Positions 36,002 to 45,327 of a DNA stretch of 64,000 bases are shown in pieces (within the stretch, counting starts at the first letter, position 1; each line of letters begins with the position of its first letter). The notes beneath the pieces are model-generated. The model was not told where the DNA came from and made no database searches. It saw only the letters and a program-made list of their open reading frames with translations. The DNA comes from an uncultured Bacteroidales bacterium. Lineage in GTDB: Bacteria > Bacteroidota > Bacteroidia > Bacteroidales > Bacteroidaceae. The stretch lies in contig CACYLU010000005.1 in NCBI GenBank assembly GCA_902775375.1, positions 1-64,000 on the forward strand, read 5' to 3'. The translations under genes and the position numbers were made by a program.

Positions 36002-38323
36002 TCATTCAAAAATCTCATCCAATCCTTCTGCAACAGTTTTGTCTGTCATATCAATACCATCGTCGCTGCAAGGATCGTAGTTAGCTGGGAATTTAAAACT
36101 TTCACTCTGGTCGTATCCTAAGGTGGGATCTTCATATACTTGCTTCATATAGGCTGCCCAAATAGGCAAAGCCATAGAGGCACCTTGACCATAAGCCATC
36201 GTATCAAAGTGGATGTCTCGATTCTCACCACCTACCCAGCAACCAGACACCAATGAAGGTGTAAAGCCCATAAACCAACCATCGGAGTTAGAGTTAGTAG
36301 TACCTGTTTTACCTCCCATATCAGCAGTGATACCTAAACGACGTACACGGCCGCCTGTTCCCTCGTTAATTACGGCACGCAACATCACCAACATCTTGTA
36401 GGCACTTGAGGCACTAATAACTTCCTGCATTTCTGGATAGAAAGTAGCAACCACATTTCCATCAGCATCTTCAATACGTGAGACAAATACTGGTGCAACA
36501 CGAATACCTCTATTAGGGAAAGCAGTATAAGCACTTACCATCTCCCCTACTGATATTTCACATGGACCAAGGCAAAGAGAAACCACTGGGTCTATTTCCT
36601 GATTGCGCACTCCAAAACTGTGTATGAGCCGTTTGAGGCTATATGGGCTAAGTTTACCCATCAAATATGCTGTAATCCAGTTGTCTGAATTCGCTAAGCC
36701 CCACTTGATGGTAACATTTTCACCTATTCGTTTGTTGCTTGCGTTACGTGGAGTCCAAGGACGATTGTTCTCATCGAGCAATGTATACGACACATGACGC
36801 ACCAAGTCGCATGGCGAAAAACCGTTTTCCATAGCCAACGTATAGACATAAGGTTTCACTGTAGAACCTACTTGACGGCGACCTTGCATAGCCATGTCGT
36901 ATTGGAAATAGTTGTAGTTAGGTCCTCCTACATATGCTTTTACATGACCTGTACGTGGATCCATCGACATGAAACCTGAGCGCAAAAAATATTTATAGTA
37001 ACGCAGAGAGTCTAATGGTGTCATCACGGTATCTTTTAAGCCATCCCAACTCCATACAGACATCTCCTTTGGTGTATTGAATGCCTCAACAATTTCTGCA
37101 TCAGTAGCGCCATCTTTCTTCATATTCCGATAGCGGTCACTCTGTTGCATGGCACGATCCATTATATCCTTCACCTGCTCGGCAGACAAATTACGTGTAA
37201 AAGGAGCCGTCTTTGATTTAGCCTTTTCTTTAAAGAATTGTTTTTGCAAATCCTTGAGGTGAGTTTCAACTGCATTTTCAGCATAGCGTTGCATGTGGCT
37301 GTTGATAGTAGTGTAAATCTTCAGGCCATCTGTATATAGATTATACTTCTCACCATCTTTCTTCACATTCTTCTCACACCAGCCATACAGAGGATTGGTC
37401 TCCCAGTCAAGAGAATCTTCATACCACTGTTGCATCTGCCAACCTCGGTAATTAGATTTCTCAGGCTTCTTGGCTGTCATTACACCACGTAAATATTCAC
37501 GGAAATAGGTTGCAATTCCTTCTTTGTGATCAACACGGTTATAATGAAGTGTCAATGGTAAAGCCTTGAGTGAATCAGCCTCCTGACTAGTCAAGTAACC
37601 GGCCTTTTCCATTTGCCCCAAAACTACATTTCTGCGACTGCGTGAGCGATCATTGAAACGCACAGGGTTGTATAGAGAAGGATTCTTACACATGCCTATC
37701 AGGGTAGCAGCCTCTTCTACTTTCAGTTCAGCTGGGGTACAATTAAAATAAGTGAAAGCAGCAGTTTTGATGCCTACAGCATTATTAAGGAAATCGAACT
37801 TATTAAGGTACATGGTGATAATCTCTTCCTTTGTATAATAGCGTTCAAGGTTAACTGCTATCACCCATTCGATAGGCTTTTGCATAGCGCGTTCCATAAC
37901 GTTGCTGGCACTTGGAGAATATAGCTGCTTAGAAAGCTGCTGGGTAAGGGTACTACCGCCTCCTGCATTGCGTTGCATCAGGACACCACGCTTAATGATA
38001 GCTCGAGTCAAGCCTATGAAATCGATACCCGAATGGCTATTGAAACGCACATCCTCTGTAGCTATCAAAGCATTAATCAGATTGGGGGATATCTCGTCAT
38101 AACCTACATATACACGGTTTTCTTTACTATAGGAATAGGTTCCAAGAACTTCACCATCATCAGAAATTACTTCGGTAGCAAATTTATAATTAGGATTTTC
38201 CAAGTCTTCAACGGGAGGCATATAACCTATCCATCCCTTAGCAATGCCTGTAAACACCAATAGCATGGCTACCAGCCCAATAACTAGCAAAACCCATAAG
38301 CCTATAATGATTTTCTTCATCAT
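36002..38323 (-). CDS. bifunctional penicillin-binding protein 1A
   Basis: A 773-residue class A PBP that polymerises and cross-links peptidoglycan. It has an N-terminal membrane anchor (about 5-27), a GT51 glycosyltransferase domain with catalytic Glu90 in IATEDVRF and the GGSTLTQQL motif, and a transpeptidase domain with STVK (nucleophile Ser) and KTGTT. A -7 box TAACTTTG is at 38341-38348 on the minus strand. First gene of PBP1A, folK-kdsB, M16 homologue, a cell-envelope set. Confidence 0.95.
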   Translation of the reverse strand: MMKKIIIGLWVLLVIGLVAMLLVFTGIAKGWIGYMPPVEDLENPNYKFATEVISDDGEVLGTYSYSKENRVYVGYDEISPNLINALIATEDVRFNSHSGIDFIGLTRAIIKRGVLMQRNAGGGSTLTQQLSKQLYSPSASNVMERAMQKPIEWVIAVNLERYYTKEEIITMYLNKFDFLNNAVGIKTAAFTYFNCTPAELKVEEAATLIGMCKNPSLYNPVRFNDRSRSRRNVVLGQMEKAGYLTSQEADSLKALPLTLHYNRVDHKEGIATYFREYLRGVMTAKKPEKSNYRGWQMQQWYEDSLDWETNPLYGWCEKNVKKDGEKYNLYTDGLKIYTTINSHMQRYAENAVETHLKDLQKQFFKEKAKSKTAPFTRNLSAEQVKDIMDRAMQQSDRYRNMKKDGATDAEIVEAFNTPKEMSVWSWDGLKDTVMTPLDSLRYYKYFLRSGFMSMDPRTGHVKAYVGGPNYNYFQYDMAMQGRRQVGSTVKPYVYTLAMENGFSPCDLVRHVSYTLLDENNRPWTPRNASNKRIGENVTIKWGLANSDNWITAYLMGKLSPYSLKRLIHSFGVRNQEIDPVVSLCLGPCEISVGEMVSAYTAFPNRGIRVAPVFVSRIEDADGNVVATFYPEMQEVISASSAYKMLVMLRAVINEGTGGRVRRLGITADMGGKTGTTNSNSDGWFMGFTPSLVSGCWVGGENRDIHFDTMAYGQGASMALPIWAAYMKQVYEDPTLGYDQSESFKFPANYDPCSDDGIDMTDKTVAEGLDEIFE

Positions 38324-38340
38324 AATCGTTAAATTTTAGG

Positions 38341-38348
38341 CAAAGTTA
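38341..38348 (-). promoter_or_regulatory. -7 element of the PBP1A gene
   Basis: TAACTTTG on the minus strand, 17 nt ahead of the PBP1A ATG. The -33 element is weak. Confidence 0.5.
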
Positions 38349-38370
38349 AAGAATTAGTTGGAAACATACA

Positions 38371-38399
38371 TTGTTTTTTAAATATTTTCTTTACCTTTG
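38371..38399 (+). promoter_or_regulatory. promoter of the GH109-like gene
   Basis: TTG at 38371-38373, 18 bp, TACCTTTG at 38392-38399, followed after 34 bp by the start codon. Confidence 0.6.
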
Positions 38400-38433
38400 A
38401 ACTATAATAAACCTATTTTAAGAATATACAACT

Positions 38434-39840
38434 ATGAAACGCTCTGTTTTTGGTATTTTAATCGTTGGATTACTGGTTACCTGTTGTGTAACAACTCCCA
38501 AAGAAGAGAATAAACCATTTGAACCAATAAAGACCATAGTGCCTCAACGTCCTGCAGGGCAGGAGGATGTGCTTCAGCTTACCGCGCCAAAACTTGAAAC
38601 TGTACGCGTGGGTTTTGTCGGTTTGGGCATGAGAGGACCAGATGCGGTAGAAAGGTTTACTCATATACCTGGCACACAAGTTGTAGCATTGTGTGACGTG
38701 CTACCTGAAAATGTTGAAAAGTGTCAGGAAATTTTGCGTAAGGCTGGACTTCCAGAAGCAGCTGGATACAGCGGTGATACAGAGATATTTAAACAACTAT
38801 GTGAACGCAATGACATTGATTTGGTATATATTGCTACCGATTGGATACATCACGTGCCCGTTGCTCTCTATGCAATGGAACACGGCAAACATGCAGCTAT
38901 AGAAGTCCCGTCAGCTACATCTCTGGAAGATATTTGGAAACTGATTGACACATCTGAGCGTACTCGAAAGCACTGCATACAGTTAGAAAACTGCTGCTAC
39001 GATTTCTTTGAATTGACAACACTGAACATGGCACAACAAGGAGTGTTTGGTGACGTTTTACACGTAGAGGGTGCATACTTGCATAATCTTGATCCATACT
39101 GGGAGGAATACTGGAACAACTGGCGTATGGATTTCAACCGAACTCATCGAGGAGACATCTACCCTACCCACGGCTTTGGTCCTGTTTGTCAGGTACTAAA
39201 CATACACCGTGGCGACCAACTGCAAACCCTTGTCGCAATGGACACCAAAGCAGTAAACGGTCCTGCTCACATCAAGCAAACTACAGGCGAGACAGTAACC
39301 GATTTCAAAAATGGAGATGAGACCACTACCATGATAAAAACCAAGAATGGTGCGACAATCTTACTGGAGCATGGAGTGATGACCCCTCGCCCATATAGCC
39401 GTATGTATCAAGTGGTGGGCACAAAAGGCTATGCTGGCAAGTATCCCATTCAGCAGTTCTGTGTGCTTCCACAACAACTAGACCGGTCGTTGCTACCAGA
39501 GAAATTTGATGAGCGTTACGAGGTGACGCTTACTAACGAAGCCAAGGACAAGGTTATGGAAGCCTACAGAAGTCCTATCCTGACCAAAGATCTGGAAGAG
39601 ACAGCTAAGACAGTGGGTGGTCATGGTGGCATGGACTTCATTATGGACTATCGCTTGGTGTATTGTCTTCACAATGGATTGCCACTGGATATGGACGTAT
39701 ATGACTTGGCTGAATGGTGCTGCATAGGTGAACTTTCGGCCATATCAATGGACAATGGCTGTGTGCCTGTAGAGATTCCAGATTTCACCCGTGGTGGACA
39801 AGATAAGGTGAAGGGTTTTAAATATGCTTTTGCAGAGTAA
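38434..39840 (+). CDS. Gfo/Idh/MocA-family lipoprotein, GH109-like
   Basis: A 468-residue exported protein with a lipobox LVTC (Cys17) and a following Cys18. The Rossmann domain begins VGFVGLGMRGPDAV, and AAIEVPSA plus the ENCCYDFFEL and HGFGPV stretches resemble GH109 enzymes, which hydrolyse terminal alpha-GalNAc with tightly bound NAD+. Lipidation would place it in the envelope, where NAD would have to be carried in during folded export. The neighbouring NahK-like kinase supports an N-acetylhexosamine role. Confidence 0.82.
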   Translation: MKRSVFGILIVGLLVTCCVTTPKEENKPFEPIKTIVPQRPAGQEDVLQLTAPKLETVRVGFVGLGMRGPDAVERFTHIPGTQVVALCDVLPENVEKCQEILRKAGLPEAAGYSGDTEIFKQLCERNDIDLVYIATDWIHHVPVALYAMEHGKHAAIEVPSATSLEDIWKLIDTSERTRKHCIQLENCCYDFFELTTLNMAQQGVFGDVLHVEGAYLHNLDPYWEEYWNNWRMDFNRTHRGDIYPTHGFGPVCQVLNIHRGDQLQTLVAMDTKAVNGPAHIKQTTGETVTDFKNGDETTTMIKTKNGATILLEHGVMTPRPYSRMYQVVGTKGYAGKYPIQQFCVLPQQLDRSLLPEKFDERYEVTLTNEAKDKVMEAYRSPILTKDLEETAKTVGGHGGMDFIMDYRLVYCLHNGLPLDMDVYDLAEWCCIGELSAISMDNGCVPVEIPDFTRGGQDKVKGFKYAFAE

Positions 39841-39861
39841 GAATTAACAGTTGATACAACT

Positions 39862-40941
39862 ATGAGTACCATTGATATTGTTAAACAGTTTAAAGTAAAA
39901 GATATCGCTAAAGTTAAGCCTTTACGTGGTGGTTTAATAAATAACACTTATCTTGTATATGTAAACAAATTAGACACGCCACAATACATTTTACAACGTA
40001 TCAATAATTATGTGTTTAAGGACGTGCAAAGACTGCAAAATAACATCAGCAAGGTAACCCGTCACTTACGTAAAAAATTGGAGGCTCAGGGCGAAACTGA
40101 CATCAGCCAGAAAGTACTGACACTGATACCTACATTGAACGGAAAAACTTACTATTCTGACGGTAATTCATATTGGCGTATGATGTTATATATTCCACAC
40201 GCAGATCAGCCCCAAATGAGTCATGACCTGTATTATAAAGGTGGTGTCGCCATAGGTCATTTTGAGCGTATGCTAGCAGATTTCCCCACTAAGCTAAAAC
40301 CAACCATTCTTCATTTCCATGATATAGATTTCAGAATCCGGGAAATGAATAATGCACTTACTAATGCGATCATTAATAATCACGATTTAAATGGTATGGG
40401 AGACTTGTACGAGGATCTGTTCATGAGCTATAAATATTTCAAGCCCAATTTCGACAGATTTAAGGAGATGCCTCTGCGTGTTTGTCATTTCGACACAAAA
40501 CTTAGTAACATGCTATTTGACGACAACGGTAATGTGCTTTGTTTGATTGATTTGGACACTGTCATGTCAGGATATATTACATCAGATTATGGTGATTTCC
40601 TGCGTACAGCTGCTAACACAACCCACGAAAATGACAGAGCCTATAGCCATGTGAACTTTGACATGAATGTATTCAAATCGTTCACACAAGGATATCTTCA
40701 AGAGATGAAAGGCACCTTAACGCTCGTAGAAAAAGAACTGCTACCCTATTCTGTGCTACTATTCCCATTGATGCAAAGTGTAAGGTTCCTAACCGACTTT
40801 ATGAATGGGAATATATATTATCATGTAGGCTATAAGAAGCAAAACTTGGTAAGAGCAAAAAACCAGTATGCCTTACTTGAAAGTGTGGCAAGAAACTGGG
40901 AAGAGATATGCGACTTCACTTATAAGATGGCAGCTTTATGA
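39862..40941 (+). CDS. NahK-like N-acetylhexosamine 1-kinase
   Basis: A 359-residue cytoplasmic kinase of the aminoglycoside-phosphotransferase fold. The catalytic loop HFDTKLSNMLF and metal-binding LIDLDTVMSG match the pattern of N-acetylhexosamine 1-kinase, which phosphorylates GalNAc or GlcNAc at C1. It lies 21 bp after the GH109-like gene and overlaps the AraC gene by 4 nt. Assignment to NahK rather than a general APH kinase rests on the DLDTVM motif and the neighbours. Confidence 0.78.
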   Translation: MSTIDIVKQFKVKDIAKVKPLRGGLINNTYLVYVNKLDTPQYILQRINNYVFKDVQRLQNNISKVTRHLRKKLEAQGETDISQKVLTLIPTLNGKTYYSDGNSYWRMMLYIPHADQPQMSHDLYYKGGVAIGHFERMLADFPTKLKPTILHFHDIDFRIREMNNALTNAIINNHDLNGMGDLYEDLFMSYKYFKPNFDRFKEMPLRVCHFDTKLSNMLFDDNGNVLCLIDLDTVMSGYITSDYGDFLRTAANTTHENDRAYSHVNFDMNVFKSFTQGYLQEMKGTLTLVEKELLPYSVLLFPLMQSVRFLTDFMNGNIYYHVGYKKQNLVRAKNQYALLESVARNWEEICDFTYKMAAL

Positions 40942-41819
40942 AAAAAATTAGTATCGAATATTTAAAGAACGAGGACTATGTAGACTATATAGATGGAGAC
41001 CTCTTTCTCATTGAAGATGTAGAAAAACTACCTACAATTAAAATGGGTGCTGTGGAGGTGGAAGCAATTATTGTGATTTTCTGTTTATCTGGAGTAGGAC
41101 AAGTAACCATGAACGGCACAAGATATCAACTAAGACGCAATCAATTGATAATAGGAATGCCACACACAGTTTATTCAAACTACATGAAATTAACTGATAA
41201 TTTCGAAGTAAAAATAATTGGCATCTCAACTCGTGCCTTGAATAGTTCTGTGTTTATGACTAAGAACATCTGGAAAGATTTCTACTTTCTACTCAACAAC
41301 CCTGTGCTTGATATCTATGATAATGAAATTAAGCTGTTTTCTCATTATTATGAATTAGCCAATCTAAAAATACGTAGCGAACGGTCACCCTTTCACCAAG
41401 CCATTATGATGTCCCTAGTCCATTGCGTAGTATTTGAGCTATTGGCACTAACAAACAAGGTAGAAAGTATAGATTTCGAAGAAAATGAACAGGCCAGCCA
41501 GAGCGATGTGCTATTTAGAAATTTCTTAGAGCTTTTGGCTGAGCATGAAGGGCGTGTACGGTCAGTTCAAGAATATGCTGACATGCTGTACGTTTCTCCT
41601 AAGTACCTTTCATCAGTGGTAAAACAATTAAGCGGTCGTACAGCACTAGCTCTAATCCACGAGACTACCATTCACGCTATAGTACGGCAACTTAAATATA
41701 CGGATAAATCCATCAAAGAGATTTCTGATGATATGAAATTCCCAAGTCTCTCTTTCTTCGGTAAATTCGTAAAGACACAACTTGGTGTATCTCCAAAGAA
41801 ATTCAGAAAAGGAGGATAA
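40938..41819 (+). CDS. AraC-family transcriptional regulator
   Basis: A 293-residue regulator: N-terminal cupin-like sensor domain (about 20-170) and C-terminal double helix-turn-helix (about 190-293, YADMLYVSPKYLSSVVKQLSG and ISDDMKFPSLSFFGKFVKTQLGVSPKKFR, partly quoted). Its start overlaps the kinase stop (ATGA), so it is the last gene of the operon and probably regulates it in response to the sugar or its phosphate. Confidence 0.88.
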   Translation: MKKISIEYLKNEDYVDYIDGDLFLIEDVEKLPTIKMGAVEVEAIIVIFCLSGVGQVTMNGTRYQLRRNQLIIGMPHTVYSNYMKLTDNFEVKIIGISTRALNSSVFMTKNIWKDFYFLLNNPVLDIYDNEIKLFSHYYELANLKIRSERSPFHQAIMMSLVHCVVFELLALTNKVESIDFEENEQASQSDVLFRNFLELLAEHEGRVRSVQEYADMLYVSPKYLSSVVKQLSGRTALALIHETTIHAIVRQLKYTDKSIKEISDDMKFPSLSFFGKFVKTQLGVSPKKFRKGG

Positions 41820-41841
41820 TATTGATTTGAGTATAAATACT

Positions 41842-42215
41842 CTACCCAACAACTTTTAAAATCAGAGAATCTAACATAACAATATATTTCTGCCGAACAA
41901 CTTTAGGAAGTTTAGCAGCTACAAGTTGGTATGAATCTCTAATCCATTCCTTTATTATGGCCTTATCTATCTGTTCATAATATACCCCACTCCAATGCTT
42001 CTTATGCCAACACCAAGCAGGAGTCACAGTGGTGTACTATTTCTGTAGTTTTCATTCATTTCTGGCAATAGTTTCAAAAACTGTTTAGGAGAAACGTCCA
42101 AAGAGGCATAATCTCCATCCTCTTACTCTATTTCCATAAAGGCAACAACATCATCTCCAAATGGTAACCCCCACTGAAAAACAATACGTATTCACGCACT
42201 TATTCTATATTCAAT
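41842..42215 (-). pseudogene. decayed MmcQ/YjbR-family gene
   Basis: Read leftward, the 3' part (42027-41842) encodes TPAWCWHKKHWSGVY and DSYQLVAAKLPKVVR, close to the C-terminal half of MmcQ/YjbR DNA-binding-like proteins (usual pattern NKKHWNTV and SYDLVVKKLPK). Further upstream, in another frame, are LPFGDDVVAFMEIE and EDGDYASLDVSPKQFLKLLP, also of that family, separated by an in-frame TAA at about 42124. A frameshift joins the two parts near 42030. The N-terminus is not recognisable. This accounts for the otherwise empty 41820-42234 gap. Confidence 0.65.
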
Positions 42216-42234
42216 ACACCCATAATACAATCTT

Positions 42235-42858
42235 TTACCTAATGAAGTGCATAGGCTTCCACGGTTCACGTTCGGGATAGTTGAGTTCTCTTTCGGCATG
42301 TATCTTCTTCAAGAGCCACGCCATGTTATTAGCCATCGTCCGCATAGTCTGCATACCCTCAGTATCTAGTGCTGCTTGCCCCTCTTCACGACCATAGACG
42401 ATGTTCCAATATTGAGATGTGACAACTGGCATATTCATCATTTGGAAAGGCATGTTCATAGCTTGAAAAGCAGCTGTAGCACCACCACGGCGACATACGC
42501 AAACTGCTGCAGCAGGTTTGTTCTGCACCTTCTCACCTGCAGAGAAGAACATGCGTTGAATCAGTGAAAGAACAGCACCGTTAGGTTGACCATAATATAC
42601 TGGCGAACCAACAATAAGTGCATCGGCATCATCGAGTTTTTCAGAAATACGATTACAAATGTCATCGTCAAACACACATCTCCCCAATTCCTTCTGCTTG
42701 CACTGCCCACAAGCGATGCAGCCACGAACAGGCTTAACTCCTATCTGAACGATCTCTGTTTCTATTTCATTTGCCGCCAACGTCTTAGCTGCTTCACTCA
42801 GTGCCAAAAAAGTATTGCCCTGCTTATGGGGACTACCATTGATTAATAGAACTTTCAT
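42235..42858 (-). CDS. iron-sulfur flavoprotein / NAD(P)H-dependent FMN reductase
   Basis: A 207-residue flavodoxin-fold protein (INGSPHKQGNT phosphate loop; GSPVYYGQPNG FMN-binding loop). Cys47, Cys50, Cys53 and Cys61 form CxxCxxCx7C, the compact motif that binds a [4Fe-4S] cluster in Isf-type flavoproteins. It probably transfers electrons or reduces quinones or nitro-compounds. The carbonic anhydrase gene is 14 bp upstream. Confidence 0.88.
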   Translation of the reverse strand: MKVLLINGSPHKQGNTFLALSEAAKTLAANEIETEIVQIGVKPVRGCIACGQCKQKELGRCVFDDDICNRISEKLDDADALIVGSPVYYGQPNGAVLSLIQRMFFSAGEKVQNKPAAAVCVCRRGGATAAFQAMNMPFQMMNMPVVTSQYWNIVYGREEGQAALDTEGMQTMRTMANNMAWLLKKIHAERELNYPEREPWKPMHFIR

Positions 42859-42872
42859 AATTGTTATCTTTG

Positions 42873-43415
42873 CTATTTTATTTCTTCTAATTTCCCAGTT
42901 TCTGAATCAATAATGAAACCACGAACTACGATGTCCTTTGGAACAAGCGGATGCGTTCTAATGGTATCGACAGTATTTCTCACTGATTCAGGCGTGTCCT
43001 TAAATCCCTCTAGCCAATGATCTAGGTTAATGCCACACTTACGGATGGTGTCAAGTGTGTCGTCAGTGACACCACGGGCTATCATCTCATGGTGGAAATG
43101 ATTATAGCTCATATGGCAAGCCCCACAATGAGAATGAGCAACAACCATGATTTCTTCAACTCCTAGCTCATAAATAGCCACTATCAAACTACGCATAGCA
43201 GAATCGAATGCAGAAATAACCAAACCGCCCGCATTTTTAATAATCTTAGCATCACCATTCTTCAAGCCCAAAGCTGCAGGTAATAATTCTGTCAGTCGGG
43301 TGTCCATACATGACAATACGGCCAGTTTCTTGTCGGGGTATTTGTCCGTTAAATACTTCTCATAAGCTTTCCGGGCTACGAAGTCTCTGTTGAATTCAAT
43401 AATTTTATCTATCAT
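42873..43415 (-). CDS. beta-class carbonic anhydrase
   Basis: A 180-residue zinc enzyme interconverting CO2 and bicarbonate. Zinc ligands Cys36 (SCMDTR, with the Asp38-Arg40 dyad), His94 and Cys97 (HSHCGAC) are present. Its length is typical of the short clade of beta-CAs in Firmicutes and Bacteroidetes. No signal peptide is visible. Confidence 0.93.
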   Translation of the reverse strand: MIDKIIEFNRDFVARKAYEKYLTDKYPDKKLAVLSCMDTRLTELLPAALGLKNGDAKIIKNAGGLVISAFDSAMRSLIVAIYELGVEEIMVVAHSHCGACHMSYNHFHHEMIARGVTDDTLDTIRKCGINLDHWLEGFKDTPESVRNTVDTIRTHPLVPKDIVVRGFIIDSETGKLEEIK

Positions 43416-43427
43416 ATACTATAAATA

Positions 43428-44162
43428 TTAGTCAGGTTGTTGACCATCATGAGCTTTCCATGCACACTCCGTTATCTTCATGTTTGAAAAAATTGCAGTG
43501 AAAGATGATTCCTCAGGTGAGCAGGCATAGATACCAAACTGAATTTCATCTGCTGCAGCATACATGTGACAGATACGCATCTGGCTATAATCAACACCAT
43601 TTGTGGAACACTCTATACAATAATCGTCACCGCGCCGGGAGAAACGATACCACATGGATTTTACATCAGCAGGAATTGCGGTAGTAGCCCAGTCAGAATA
43701 GCCTTTATTAGTTACCACACTGCCCAGATGCTGAATCTTCTCATTCTCATATTCTACAGAACCCTTCAACCAGTTCTCACTATCCAGATACATCACGATT
43801 CCACACTGGTCGAAACGACGATGACTTTGCGAAAAATCAGTCTTCACGACAAAGCTGAAGTATTTCTCTCGAGTCTTCATCTGGAGAACAGGCGCATTAT
43901 CGTTCTGGAAATGATAATAAGTACGCTGCCAGAGATCAGTATGAGGACCAGTGGTGACAATGATAGTATTATCCTTCACTTCATATCTAGCAGGTTCTCT
44001 TATCCACTGAAGTTTACTCAAATCTATACGTCCACCATCTGCTAGCGACACCTTTACGTCATCTACGAAAACCTTTGTCTGGGATCTTTCCCCATTGTTG
44101 TTACAGCCCATTAAAGTGGTAGCAACTATCGCTGAAATAAGCATGATGTTCTTAACCTTCAT
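43428..44162 (-). CDS. DUF1349-domain lipoprotein
   Basis: A 244-residue lipoprotein (lipobox LMGC, Cys20). The mature part resembles the DUF1349 concanavalin-like fold, seen in QCGIVMYLDSENWLKGSVE and the closing YACSPEESSFTAIFSNM. The fold usually binds or acts on carbohydrates; no function is established here. It lies 12 bp upstream of the carbonic anhydrase gene. Confidence 0.8.
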   Translation of the reverse strand: MKVKNIMLISAIVATTLMGCNNNGERSQTKVFVDDVKVSLADGGRIDLSKLQWIREPARYEVKDNTIIVTTGPHTDLWQRTYYHFQNDNAPVLQMKTREKYFSFVVKTDFSQSHRRFDQCGIVMYLDSENWLKGSVEYENEKIQHLGSVVTNKGYSDWATTAIPADVKSMWYRFSRRGDDYCIECSTNGVDYSQMRICHMYAAADEIQFGIYACSPEESSFTAIFSNMKITECAWKAHDGQQPD

Positions 44163-44176
44163 ATCTTTTATTATCT

Positions 44177-45298
44177 TTATTCACTATAATTATGATCTAC
44201 CACGATGACCACGCACAAACCGGGCACCAACGGTTGTATCTCACTGGTGAGTTGGCTTATAAGATCAGCATCATCATGAACAGAAATGTCAGGAACGACA
44301 TCTACAGAGAGCATCTTATCCTCCTCTGAATAATAGAAGCCATGAACTTGGACAATGTCATGATGGGATGATAGTGTCTGCATTACAAATGACTGCAACT
44401 CAGCTCGGCGATTATTCCCAGTAGCAATTGCATATATGCCTACAGTCATGATTATACCATAATGATCATACATTTGTGTGGTGATTTTACGTGTCAAACC
44501 GTGAATATCGTGTGCCGTCATCGTGTCATAAACATTAATATGAATTGAGCCAATTATCACATCTGGTCCATAATTATGAAGAATGAGGTCATATACGCCA
44601 TGCACTCCCTCGAAGTTGGAAACTTCCTTTTTTATCTCGCTGGTAAGTTCGGCAGAGATGCTAGTGCCCAACAGTTGGTTGACAGGCGAAGCCAACATCT
44701 CAAAACCAGCCTTAATAATAACTAGGGAAATCAAAGCGCCTAAAATGCCATCAAGAGAAATACCCCAGAACAGCATTACCCCTGCAGATATGAGCGTTGC
44801 CAGTGTGATGATGGCATCGAATAAAGCATCCGACCCAGACGCTTTAAGAGCATCGCTCTTCAACTGTTCACCTTTGCGCTTGACATACAGTCCTAGTACA
44901 AATTTTACTATAATAGCTACCGCGATGACCACGAGTGTTGAAGCTGTGTATTCCGGCTCAGAAGTATTAATAATTTTCTTAACGGATTCTAACAAAGAAG
45001 TAATACCTGCTGACAATACGATGACGGCAATGATGATAGCACTAAAATACTCGATACGTCCATAACCAAAAGGATGCTTGCGGTCAGCAGGCCGTTGCGA
45101 TAGTTTAGTACCTATAATGGTGATAATACTCGACAAAGCATCGCTCAGATTGTTAATGGCATCCATTACAATAGCTATCGAGTTCGACAAAGTACCAACT
45201 ACAGCCTTGAAACATGCCAGCAGCATATTGGATATAATACCTATCCAACTGGTTCGTATAATTTGCCGAGATCTATCATTCATTATTCCCATAGCCAT
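44177..45298 (-). CDS. cation diffusion facilitator family transporter
   Basis: A 373-residue inner-membrane metal/proton antiporter. Six membrane segments are followed by a cytoplasmic ferredoxin-like domain (about 215-290) and a second C-terminal extension. The metal-binding pattern is MDAINNLSDALSS in helix 2 and SDALFDAIIT in helix 5, where the classic HxxxD is Asp-rich, which suits Mn or Fe rather than Zn. The metal is inferred. The DUF1349 gene follows after 14 bp. Confidence 0.9.
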   Translation of the reverse strand: MAMGIMNDRSRQIIRTSWIGIISNMLLACFKAVVGTLSNSIAIVMDAINNLSDALSSIITIIGTKLSQRPADRKHPFGYGRIEYFSAIIIAVIVLSAGITSLLESVKKIINTSEPEYTASTLVVIAVAIIVKFVLGLYVKRKGEQLKSDALKASGSDALFDAIITLATLISAGVMLFWGISLDGILGALISLVIIKAGFEMLASPVNQLLGTSISAELTSEIKKEVSNFEGVHGVYDLILHNYGPDVIIGSIHINVYDTMTAHDIHGLTRKITTQMYDHYGIIMTVGIYAIATGNNRRAELQSFVMQTLSSHHDIVQVHGFYYSEEDKMLSVDVVPDISVHDDADLISQLTSEIQPLVPGLCVVIVVDHNYSE

Positions 45299-45327
45299 AG
45301 TATTTTATGTAATTAATCAATGATAAC

